DNA from: Rhynchonema sp. JSB1_4
Lineage: Eukaryota > Nematoda > Chromadorea > Monhysterida > Xyalidae
DNA length: 64,000 bases
Reading direction: 5' to 3'
Assembly (NCBI GenBank): GCA_030248065.1
Contig: JASAMV010007765.1
Location: 117,309 to 181,308, forward strand
In this document: positions 45,301-55,226 of the stretch, piece after piece
Layout of the letters: each line of letters starts with the position of its first letter
Position numbering within the stretch: position 1 is the first letter of the stretch
The notes under the pieces: model-generated
What the model was told of the DNA's origin: nothing
What the model saw: only the letters and a program-made list of their open reading frames with translations
Database searches by the model: none
Position numbers and translations under genes: made by a program

Positions 45301-46744
45301 GTGTGGTGGCATTTCGTGGATTTCATAATGCAGTCCAGCAGCGCGCAAAATGAAGTCGATCAGCTCTCCGGTCAAGCCAGGATATTGGCACTGAGCCGTT
45401 GATTGCAGAGTGGTGAGACCACAATTGTCCACAATACCTGGTGGGCCGTGCCTACTGACTCCGACGCGAACGACAGACATGCTGCTGGGCATGAACGTCT
45501 GAAACATCACAACGAAAATTTGCAACCTGGGGGTTTGACTGACCTGCTATAACGCTCTGGCGTGGTCGACAGCACAAGTTGCTACTTGAATCGAGTAATG
45601 AAGTAGACGTCAACCACAGTGCGGTCCTCAAAATATTTGCTTTGCCATTCGTTTGATTGGTCTTGGGCAATATTTACACTCGTTTTAGGTTACCGTACGC
45701 ATATGCCCATTCGCCACAAACCCAAGGGTAAAAACGCAAGATCCGAAAAAGTCTAAACCACAGCAGTCAAAGGTGTCGGGTGTTTCCGGTACGTCTATGG
45801 TGCTTACCTATTGCTCTGGAAGCAGGCAAAAATGCTCATTATACATATAGGTGACGTCACAATGAACGATCGTGAGTTACAGCTGGCAAATCTGGTGCTG
45901 ACGGCTTTGGGTTCAAGTGTTCGATTGGTTTGTTATTTTCAAGAACTGTAAGAGCGCCATAGTTGCGTCATCACTCTTGCCTTCGTTGTAGGACCAATAT
46001 TGCCGGTCTGTGATTGAAGTCCATGCTACAGTAATTGAAAATGGTGGATTTGGTTAGTCTAGCGACTAGTTTAATAATTTAATTAAGGCAGCACCATGCT
46101 TCGGACACTTTCAGTTCTGCCGGCTTTGATCACGTGTGCTTCAGCAGCACTGGTCGATGCAAAAATTCTTTTGTATGATGTGGTGGCGGCTTCATCTGTG
46201 GTCAGTCAAACGTCATCACTCATCAACTGTGGTCTAAAATAAACCGCTTCAAAGTAATTCTAGCTGTTCTCGAATGATGGTGGGCTATTTGTGTATCCAA
46301 CTGAAATAAATGCACCAATGCCAAGGGAGTATCCGACCGAGATGTGCGTTGCGATCATGCCAAATTTGAATCAAGTTAGGTTTCAGTCCATGTCAATTTG
46401 CTTTTGAGCTAAACGATACACTCCTTTTATTGGCACAGCACGGAAGTCTCATTCATATATTTATGAATTCAAACAACAAATTCAGGTTGGCTTATGTCAC
46501 GTCATCGGTAAACCAATCAATATTGAAGTCACCCAGGCTGCGATGAAAACTGCCGAAACAGGTACGTTGGAGTAACCAAGCTCCAAGCTTGTCACGTGAA
46601 TATACAGTATGTGGCTCACACAAATGCCTAACAATGTTTACTTTCATACAAAATGAATTGGCAGGTTGCACGATTGTGGCCAAAACACTTCGACGGGCGA
46701 TTGGAAAAAGAATTAGAAGAGCTGAGGCTAACGGCACGACTTAA
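42329..46744 (+). CDS. EXOSC6: Exosome complex component MTR3 (EXOSC6)
   Basis: MTR3 is an RNase PH-fold ring subunit of the RNA exosome. Exons: 42329-42429 (CSSAYVEFGRTKVFCTV), 43387-43456 (GPKEMSRDAGFSADV), 45689-45788 (VTVRICPFATNPR), 45851-45927 (ELQLANLVLTALGSSVRL), 45992-46052 (CRSVIEVHATVIENGG), 46088-46200 (STMLRTLSVLPALITCASAA), 46264-46374 (PTEMCVAIMPNLNQ), about 46447-46561 (VGLCHVIGKPINIEVTQAA) and 46665-46744 (TIVAKTLRRAIGKRI). All junctions keep phase. Content after AYVEFGRTKV fits MTR3 better than RRP41 or RRP46. The true start may be upstream; the exon 1 start and exon 8 acceptor are uncertain. The 2.2-kb intron after 43456 contains a complete antisense receptor gene. Confidence 0.82.
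42506..43366. mobile_element. Long-TIR element with an inner palindrome, in an EXOSC6 intron
   Basis: The left end GGACTCGGGACACAACCACA returns inverted as GGTTGTGTCCCGAGCC at the right end, and degenerate inverted similarity continues inward for about 200 bp. The centre (about 42930-43165) is itself a palindrome built on TTTCCAAATTCGCTGCCGCA. That same 20-mer occurs in a TDRD intron near 18330. Confidence 0.7.
43765..45525 (-). CDS. Divergent ionotropic glutamate receptor-like channel (ionotropic receptor type)
   Basis: Three exons splice in phase: 45525-44554, 44471-44092 and 44023-43765, together about 536 aa. The start matches the S1 ligand-binding lobe (VVRVGVSRHGPPG, LTGELIDFILRAAGLHYEIH, and a DWSMPFYEYHFVIL segment). 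Membrane segments follow: ELWIICFGLLTLFWV, then LLVIFGFASTAFVSLYEGLL as an M3-like helix. S2 contains NQPVEVNTLFDGL and CDIRAVVAKELGLPSNLLSL, and a last helix is LLGSLLVLCVGLLLALGSFA. No amino-terminal domain is present, as in IR-type chemosensory or nematode solute-sensing receptors. The ligand is unknown. The whole gene lies antisense within one intron of EXOSC6. A signal peptide exon may be missing upstream. Confidence 0.75.
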
Positions 46745-46878
46745 ACCATTGACAATCTGGTTTTCTACCAGAATTTGTTATTGCGACCTTTTCCTTGAAC
46801 GTGAAAGCGGTTCGATTTTTGAAACTGAAATTTATAACCATGTTGAATGTGCATCCAGCTGAGAATAACAATCGTAAA

Positions 46879-47504
46879 TCAGGAATAAATTACGGAGCAC
46901 TTACTTTTCCATTCGTCTTTGATCCATCGCTTTCGTTGCTTGCACACAATGGAATAATTTATCGCACAACCTGCGTGGTAACCAAAACGAGTCATAGGGG
47001 AAACGTTTAAACAGTACAATCCTATTCATTCTTACCTATGGCATCCCTGTCTTTCACAAAATAGTCGCATCGACATGTGCGTCCTGGATCATAGCGTCCC
47101 CAGCCAGGCCTTCCCGTCAGACACTCCCAATCCGAATCCCAATGTAGTTCACCGGTCTTGTATGGATTCAGATGTGGGCACTGCACCGGTGTCGGGGTTG
47201 TCGGTTCCTAAACACGGTAGTAACCACGGTTGCACTTTCTGTATGGTGAACACAAAGGTTGGCCACCTCGCACGAGTATTCCCGAATACAAAATCGAAAG
47301 TCGTATTTCGGAACCCAGTCGCAGCGTGGATTATGGCGAGGGGACTTCACCGGCGGGCACAGGGCTAAAATAGATCTGCAGTTCGTATTTGGTAGTTTTT
47401 TGTTGCAACGATGGTCTGTTATTGTTCGGGTATCCTGAACCAGAAGGCTTACGATTTCCGCACACCACTGTAACTTGCAACAACGTGAGTCCAAGTATCC
47501 ACAT
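46879..47504 (-). CDS. Secreted cysteine-rich protein, paralogue 1
   Basis: Exon 47504-47453 is a signal peptide (MWILGLTLLQVTVVCG). Exon 47364-47267 reads LCPPVKSPRHNPRCDWVP to FCIREYSCE. Exon 47207-47036 reads CPHLNPYKTGELHWDSDWEC, LTGRPGWGRYDPGRTCRC and DYFVKDRD. The final exon begins GCAINYSIVCKQRKRWI. The stop at 46879-46881 assumes the last exon is read through; a GTAAGT donor within it could instead splice to an exon overlapping the 3' end of EXOSC6. The same layout occurs in the next gene at 48447-49471, so these are tandem duplicates. The family is unknown; even cysteines suggest disulfides in an extracellular product. Confidence 0.6.
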
Positions 47505-48446
47505 CGCAACGTGTTAACTCGTTTGGCACACCAAATTCCACAATATCCGAAAAGGAGCACTTGCTCGAACAGCACACAAAGCTGTTTGAAATAAGTCTGG
47601 ACTGACTTTGTTAATCTTACCTGTCTTTGAAGTCATAAAAAATTGTCGCAATCTGTGAGTTTGTTACATGAATGCACACAAAGTACGACACTTGCACCTC
47701 AATGTCTTCGTCGTTCTCTCAGTCACTTCTATTCATTAAATTGCTTTTTTATACTCCCCGCCGGCTATTTTTGTTGCGTGAGGTTTACGTTGCACAATTT
47801 GCAACAAAGCTGTGTAATTTTTAGTGCATCACACCGGAACTCGTCAAACACAAAGACCGTATAGCTGTGAAACAATTTTATTACGTTCAATACGCACGCC
47901 TTCACCTGATGAGATCTCAATGCAGCAGCGCAAAGATGGAGTGAGAAAGCAAAAGTGAATGGAATATTCAAGTTGAAATGCTGGCCATGTTCCAAACATT
48001 TTATTTGCGTGTGTTTTCAGTTTTCCTAGTACATGGTAAAATGTCAATTCAACAGTCATCGTCATCATTTTCTTCTTTCACCGATGGTGCCTGCCAATCT
48101 TCACGTACCTCTGGCGGTAGCAGCACACTCGATGGATCACTTCCGTCTGAAAGTTACATAATGATAGTTGAGGCACGTACATGCACATCTGATAAGTCCA
48201 GGCTGTGGGGGTGCCGCGCTTTGCGAGTGCACTATTGTGCACACGGGTTGACACCAGAAAAGCTCGCCCCAATGGTTGCTTAGGTTTGGTTGAGCCTAAG
48301 CCGTAACTTAAACTGCCATTGGGGGTCACCTTCACTAGTACGCGCGGGAGTTCACCCTATTTTCAGCACGTAAGGTTTTGAGATTGCGGTTGGCACAGTG
48401 CACGCGATCGCTTCATGACTTCATTCACGCGTTGAAAGTAGGTATA
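47505..48446. other. Spacer between the two cysteine-rich paralogues
   Basis: No complete gene. On the minus strand, about 48147-48055 could be a C-terminal exon: after a TTTCAG acceptor it reads SSVLLPPEVREDWQAPSVKE, then an acidic tail and a stop. It might be an alternative last exon of the upstream paralogue. The evidence is weak. Confidence 0.25.
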
Positions 48447-49471
48447 TTAAGCCTGGGTGCACTGCACCAATCGCATGTGCTGTGGTGCACTTGCAGATCG
48501 CGGCATCCGCAGCCTGTATTTACTGGTTTCGAAACTAATCATAAAACACAAGCGGCTGGCTCTAAAGTAGTCGGTCAAAAGCGAGATTTTCATAAAAGCA
48601 GGAGAATATAATATTTGAGTTTGGCGCTCAGAGTGGCGTAATGTATTCGTCCAATACGCGAACCAACCAGCCCAGACTTTGCGCGCGTCGACACAGTACG
48701 CCCAGTACGAAGTGGGACATCGGTTCTGGTCACGTGTCTTCACAGCATACTGACACACACATCCGGGCGTCTGTCCCCATCCCGGTTTACCGTCCTGACA
48801 TTTTTCGTCGTTGAGAAAGTGGGGCACGTGATGATCGGCAGGATTCATTGGTCGACAGGCCACCGGTCGATTCGGTCGTCGGTCGAACAAACAGTTGATT
48901 GTGTGCGGGGGCTGAAACATTACGAACATTGTCGATAACAACTGCGAACACAAAGGCTGTTCATCAACGACTAGCCTTGCATTCATATGAAATGATGCAG
49001 AATGTGCGTGGATCAGTCTTTGGCACGTAGCAGCAATTGGGGTTGCGACGGGGCGGGCGGATTTGAGGACACAAACCTGAAACGCGGTTGTGTGTAGTTG
49101 TTACAGGAAGGCAAGCGTCAACCACGTGGTCTTCTTCTGCCTGTGTCACGCAGCCGTATCAATAACAACGTACATGAACTTGTGGGTGTTTCAAAAACTG
49201 ACTAAGGTTTGGCTTGCTTCGAGACGTATCAAGAAAAAAATAGCCGCTCGTACCTGGACATGTTTCAGATACTGACAAATTGATACAATTTTGACTGAAA
49301 CTCTTATGGTGAAGATTCTTTTCCGTAATATCGTGGCGACTGGTGACTATCGGTGACCCTGTCTGTCTACGACTTTTCGCTGATTAAGGCTACAAAAACG
49401 AAGTAATGCTTACCTTGTGCTGATACAACGGTAGCTGCAATGCACACAGACACGAGCAACTGGTTGATCAT
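48447..49471 (-). CDS. Secreted cysteine-rich protein, paralogue 2
   Basis: The exons are 49471-49414 (signal peptide MINQLLVSVCIAATVVSAQG), 49076-48976 (LCPQIRPPRRNPNCCYVP to ISYECK) and 48911-48447 (NCLFDRRPNRPVACRPM, EKCQDGKPGWGQTPGCVC, CPTSYWAYCVDARKVW). Total 207 aa. Exon boundaries fall at the same protein positions as in paralogue 1, and PGWG followed by CxCxY(A/F)VKxRD is shared. The second intron starts GCTAGT; the matching paralogue junction uses GTGGCC, and the GC donor is the only one that keeps frame. Function is unknown; extracellular by its signal peptide. Confidence 0.62.
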
Positions 49472-50019
49472 TTTCCTCCAAAGTCTAGATCAAAGCTGAA
49501 ATTAGTTCTGAACTGGCAAATTTTGAGATGTTTTAAAAAAACTTTTGAATTGCTCGCTCATTGAGAACAAAGAGATATTGAAATCGTCCTTGAGGCTGTA
49601 TTCCGTACTACAAGAGGTTTTGAACTTCTGAGTGTACACTTAGAGTTTACTACGAAACTTACTACAAGGCTAGCGTATGCGTAGTGGATGTTATTATGAA
49701 CTTCCATAAGGTTGGTACCTCAAGTACCTATAGTTTGCGTTGTGTGTGCTTATGTGTTTATTTTTAACAACCACTTCTTTTCACTAATCATGTGCGTATC
49801 CAGGGCACGCTTTACATTGAAAAACAGCGCTCCGTCTCGCAATTAGTCTCTTTAATCGTGTTCGACATTGAAACACGAATGTTTGCCCGACTTGCTTGTA
49901 ACTTTTTATCTCCGGTATTCAACCGGTTAAGACGTGCGAAAAACAAACCAAACATTCTCCAACCGGAGGAATTTTATACATTATAACACGATTGGTGCAG
50001 TAGAAGTGTGTCATGTACA

Positions 50020-50480
50020 TTTCAACGTCACAAAGTATTGTCTAGAAATACGCAAACACCAGTGAGAATAACCTCTACACTCATGATTAGCTGCAAAGCA
50101 CATGCTATTCGTGAAAACAGTGCATAAACTAGGTCGGTGAGTTTTTGTACCTGCAGTTCGAAGGGCAGATTTAGTGCACCGGTTCGATAGTTGTCGCGCG
50201 CGCAGTAGTAGTTCTCGAAACAGTTGCTTGCTGCATTGCGCTGTTTCACGAATATTATAACAACACTTGCGACTGCAATAATAATATTTGATGACGTTTA
50301 CGATAGCTAAAAAGAAAATAAGCGGAAAGGATTCGCGAGCAAAACATGTAGGCATGTAGTGATGTTGACCACTCGCATTCAGTTTCCATCCGGGACGACC
50401 CGACTGCTGAACCACGCATGTGCGGCAGTCTCAGTGAATGGCTTCAACTGAGGACGTTTCAGCACTTCGCATTGTTTAAG
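50020..50480 (-). pseudogene. Possible fragment of a third cysteine-rich paralogue
   Basis: The minus strand encodes DCRTCVVQQSGRPGWKLN then MPTC, and further on ASNCFENYYCARDNYRTG before a GTACAA donor. GRPGW and the cysteine spacing echo the two paralogues at 46.9-49.5 kb, but I could not join the pieces without stops, and no signal peptide exon was found. Confidence 0.25.
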
Positions 50481-50799
50481 CGACGCCGGGTTTTTGAACG
50501 ATTGTGCTCATACATTTTATTCGGCCCAATTGTATTCCGTCTGTTATTTTTATTGGTATAACACACAACCAACAAATCCTGCTTTTCCACTGATCAAAGC
50601 TGTAATTGTTTTCAATAACGCACGTGCGGCGACCCGGAGCACCGATTTCTTTATTATCTTCTGCGTTGTTTCTTTGATACCACCAGGTGGTACGCATACA
50701 TTTTTCCTGGCAAAATTTGCAACCTGATGCGCAAAACTACACACGCAGTTCACACATGCGTTGAACGTTCTACCGCAATGAAATGTACTGAGTGCAGTA

Positions 50800-51093
50800 A
50801 TGTTGGTCTGTTTCGCCCTGCTTTCACAGACAGACCGAGGCGCCAAGGCTGGTCAGTGCGAACGCCTCTGGCAAATTTGCCTCCAAAAAGCCCCACCAGC
50901 AGAACTTATAACCCTGGTAAACTTCACTTTGGCCCGATGTATGGTTTTCTTTCGCAATCAGCACATGAACACGAATGGAATGCAACACAACTTACGACAA
51001 AAAGCCGCATGTATTCAAACGTACGTAGGTGTTGAATATACAGTATATACTACCATAATGTACGTTAAGCGTGTGGGGCGGGACATCTCCTGA
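50800..51093 (+). CDS. Small secreted-protein candidate
   Basis: A 97-codon frame starts MLVCFALLSQTDRGAKAG and continues ERLWQICLQKAPPAELITLV, RCMVFFRNQHMNT, LRQKAACIQTYVG. Cysteines at about 4, 20, 27, 47 and 70 and a helical, leucine-rich pattern look protein-like. The N-terminal hydrophobic stretch is short for a signal peptide, so an upstream exon may supply it. No family is recognised. Confidence 0.35.
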   Translation: MLVCFALLSQTDRGAKAGQCERLWQICLQKAPPAELITLVNFTLARCMVFFRNQHMNTNGMQHNLRQKAACIQTYVGVEYTVYTTIMYVKRVGRDIS

Positions 51094-51724
51094 ATAGCTG
51101 TTTTTACGAGCTTTGCGTTACATACCTCAATTACATTATACATTTTGATTATTCGTTTCTTTTGTTAGACGCGATGAAACAGATTTATCTATAAAATATT
51201 TATGCAATGTTTAGATGCGCCACATAAACACCATGATTATTCGGATTATGCACGAACGTTTTGTCGAATCATGACTTTTTATCCAATTTTAGACAAATCA
51301 CCTGTGGGTCGGAACATTGATTTTGTACTTAGGCATGGCATGAATGCTTGGAATGCAGTAATCATAAAAAGCTCTGCTTTGTAAAAATCAAAAAAAAGCG
51401 TTGCTGTCAGAAAATCAACATAACAATGAGGTGACCAAGCTTGTAACCTCAATATCGTGGAAAAGGCAAACAAGACACAGCTTTGTGGAGTACTGCAGGT
51501 GGGTGTAGGTATTGATTCTGGTGTGAGAACAACAGCAGTTCTCAATTTTTCATGCAACCTTTACATCGAGCATTGTCCCGTAATCTATTCTTCAAGTTTA
51601 AACGATGTATTTCGTGTGAAAACTGTGCCTCTCCCACTCCCATATCGAGCAACAACCAATCCGATCCGATTTTTGAACGATCTTCTTGAGCAATAGAGTT
51701 TTTCAAAACTAGTCAACACTCGAA

Positions 51725-52781
51725 ATGTCAAGCTTGTCAACTCTGTCGATCGCATGCTGCCTGATGCTGGCAGGCCATGTGAATGCCTGCTCTTATTTCA
51801 CATGTAAGGTCAAGCCGGCACATTGCTGCGCGTTTTTGTTTTTATTAAGCCTCATCTAATCGGTATTCAAGCAAGCTCATTGTTTTGTTTCAGCGCCGGA
51901 GTGGCTAGAGAAATATCCAAAGTATCAAGAGCCGAAAGCTCCACAAGAGTGTGTTGACAAGATTCAGGACTACTGTACGCATGAACGCTTGTGCTTCTTG
52001 GTTGTTATTTAACCTAAACGCTCTGTCATACATGTACCTTTGCAGCAAAAACTACATGGCCCAAACTCAAACCAGGTGTCGGTGGTAACGATATTTGTTT
52101 CCGTGTGAGCCACATTGTCAATCGTTGTTTTTACGTCTCATATTCACATGGATACTTGTTTTACCAGTGCATGATTCAGGAGCAACTGTTCATCGGACCA
52201 TTTGTGTGCACTAAGATGTGCTCTGAGCAATGTCCCACCAACACTGCGGCCATGTGGGCAGTCTTTTGTGACACACCGGCATTACTCGGAGACGGTCAAA
52301 CTGCCGATCAAATCACCTGGGGATGTAACTGCTACTACGTCGATGGGTAAGCATCGTACTTGTGCTGTATTGATTGCGAAAAACGTTTTTATGAACTCGA
52401 TGAATAATAAACCTAACTAATGTGTATTTCAGGCAATTCTGCATCACAAAGAAATCACTGTGGTCTGACGTGGAAAGCACCTATGAATCAGAATGCCTTG
52501 ACAATACTGGGGCAACCACGGCTGGGGAAACCATGTCTGGGGCAACCACTGCTGGGGCAACCACGGCTGAGGAAGCCACGTCTGGGGCAACCACGTCTGG
52601 GGCAACCACGGCTGAGGAAACCACGTCTGGGGCAACCACGGCAGAGGGAACCACGTCTGGGGCAACCACGGCAGAGGGAACCACGTCTGGGGCAACCACG
52701 GCGGAGGAAGCCACGTCTGGGGCAACCACGGCGGAGGAAGCCACGTCTGGGACAACCACCGCTCAGAGTGAGACAGCTTAG
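51725..52781 (+). CDS. Secreted cysteine-rich protein with a minisatellite-coded Thr/Ala/Glu tail
   Basis: Exons 51725-51803, 51894-51974, 52046-52104, 52168-52346 and 52433-52781 join in phase to 248 aa. A signal peptide (LSIACCLMLAGHVNA) is followed by WLEKYPKYQEPKAPQECVDK, CTKMCSEQCPTNTAAMW, and GDGQTADQITWGCNCYYVDG then FCITKKSLW, with about a dozen cysteines. The last about 85 residues are repeats of GATTAEETTS-type decapeptides, typical of O-glycosylated mucin-like stalks. AATAAA follows at 52855. The family is unknown; an extracellular matrix or surface coat role is only an inference. Confidence 0.75.
52509..52760 (+). repeat. 30-bp coding minisatellite, about 8 units
   Basis: Units of the form GGGGCAACCACGGCTGAGGA plus AACCACGTCT repeat with few substitutions and keep the codon frame. 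All reading frames are open across it, which makes spurious antisense ORFs. Confidence 0.9.
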
Positions 52782-52854
52782 GAACAGAGAATTGGTCTTT
52801 TTTGCCATTGTTTCCGCATGATGTGTGACACAAAAACATTATGACTATCTGTGC

Positions 52855-52860
52855 AATAAA
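52855..52860 (+). terminator. Polyadenylation signal AATAAA
   Basis: It lies 74 bp after the stop of the mucin-tailed secreted protein. The convergent peroxidase gene ends 238 bp further on; an (AC)n microsatellite at 52930-52946 lies between. Confidence 0.55.
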
Positions 52861-53097
52861 TTAAAAAGTTGAAGTTTTATTCAACAAGCGAAATTACAAG
52901 CACCTTACGAAGTGATAATGATAAAACCACACACACACACACACACGATTGACGGCGTTTATGTACATTGAAAAAAGAAACTGGGAAGGCGGAAACAAAG
53001 AGTGAAAGAGACCGATGACTGAATGAGGTCCTGAACATCTGACCAGCTGACCAGTTTGCAAGAGTTGGAGGGTTCGTTTCGAAGATAGTGTTTGTGG

Positions 53098-55181
53098 TTA
53101 GAACACTTCTTGCCAGGGTTCTAGATCGAGGGTCGGAATGAAATCGCAATGTATGGCACGGTCAATGCTGTCGGCAATCTCGAACGCTTCGAACGGCGTT
53201 GAGTGGAATGATTCACCACTGTCACACAACAGCCGGGCCAGACTGAACTTGTGCAGCTGACGCAGCTGGGCTGGCGTGAACACACCGTCGTTCTCAAAGT
53301 AGAACCTACAAGCAGACAGTCAATCGGTGACTTCAGGTTACCCCTTTACTGTGACATGTGTCCAGCCACGCACCTGTCAGCGTCCCGTACCCTTCTGAAC
53401 TGTTCACTGACGAGACACGTGTACGTCGGGCCGAGCATGCCACCGTCCAGCGGTTTCTCCATCAAGCCACCGACATAAAGATCGATTTCGTCTAAAACAA
53501 CATAAAGTGAGCAATATTGAACTTTGACAAAGGTGTCAAAAATGCAAACAGCATTAATGGTGAAAAGACGCAACCATGTGAACAAAATTCAACTGCCACC
53601 TACCGACGCTCCTGTAGATGGCGTTGAGCGGCACTCGTGGTCGTTGGAATTCTGCTGAGTTTTCAATGTCGGTGAAATTGCGCAACTCGGGCAGTTTGCA
53701 GAATCGCCGCCAACTGTTGTAATCGGGCAGACCGTGGTCACGACCGCGCTGGATGTTCAACGCCGATAGATCGGTCACACCTGCGTCATTTTTGAAATTG
53801 ACATCTGCACTACATTACGGTCTTATACCTTCTACATGCAGTTTCCAATCCTGAATGACCTATTACAACCCCATGGGCTTGTGAACCTGAGGAACTCTCG
53901 TTCACTCCTCAGGACCAGTTGTCGCTCCGAAATGACGACTTTATAAAATGTCCCATTTGATCGTACCGTCCATCCACATCACACATCAACACAATTTCTT
54001 TCTCAAATGAATGTCCATTGCAGGCCGAAAAGTTAGAACATGGGACTGCTCCCTCATCTGATTCGTTTGGAAATTCGAAAATTTGAGAAAGGAAATGCGA
54101 GAGAAATGAACTGAAAGAGAATAGCGTGCAGCGCTGGAAAGTTTAGAGATTCAATTTGGCGTAACCAATCGACGCAGATTTCCACACAACACCTTCCCTT
54201 AAAAGGACCACCATCAAAAGTTGAAATAAACGCTTTATGATGCATGGTGAGCTCATGCACACCATACACCGTTTACCTCCCGAGACCCATTTTTATTTCG
54301 GGAACTTCATTCTCAGGCAACTCAACAATTAAAAACTTTTACAATAAGCAACGAATCTTTAACAGCGAACGCTAAGCTTGAACCAAGCTTTCTTTCATCA
54401 ATTTCCTTCACCACAATCTAACCGAACAATCTCTCCGTGATGGCCATCGATATTTCCTGCGGTGCTTTCACGTTCACACTCATCAGTCCACGCAGCACCG
54501 GATCGACGCCGGTCTGTGTGAGCAACAGCGGTTGGAAGATGGCTGTGTCGATCTTGTACGTGCCGAAACGGTGTCTCTTGAAGTTGGTGTTCAGACGCGG
54601 GTACGACTCCTGCAAGAATATATGCATATTGATGGTCGCTTATATCTTGATTCGGTTTTTATTTATCCAAAATTAGATGCAATCAGAAACATTAAGACAG
54701 ACCAAACCTTTTTTTATATACATGTCCTGACAACTTGTACGCCGGTCAAAATTATTCATCAATGAACGCCGGAATATCATTAAAATTCACGTGTCCTATT
54801 CAAAACCTGTCCGTTCTCATTCAGAGATTCGCGTAGACTAGACCTATATCAGGGTTGGAAAAAAAAATTTTTTTTTTAAACAAGTTTTTTTTTAAAAAAA
54901 AAATTTTTTTTTTAAAAAAAAAATTTTTTTTTTAAAACTAACGGGTTTTTACCCTATTCCCCACAAAACACGCCACCGCGAAAAAAACTTTTTTCCCTTT
55001 TTTTTTTTTTTTCTTTTTTTTTTTTGCTTTTTTTTTTTCTGGAACAAGAAAAAAATTTTTTATATGACCTGTGGTTCTCGGCTGGCGTGCTTGTCCTTTC
55101 GGGCTCTTTGGGGTATCTGTACCTCTGCCCCAAGGTTTTTGAAGAAATTCACCAAAAATAAAAAAAAAAACCAAAACCACC

Positions 55182-55226
<45 letters not shown>

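Noticed and set aside
52444..52839. Antisense proline/leucine and valine/proline ORFs over the secreted gene's last exon
   Set aside because: They are the reverse reading of the 30-bp minisatellite; the sense frame has a signal peptide, introns and a poly(A) signal.
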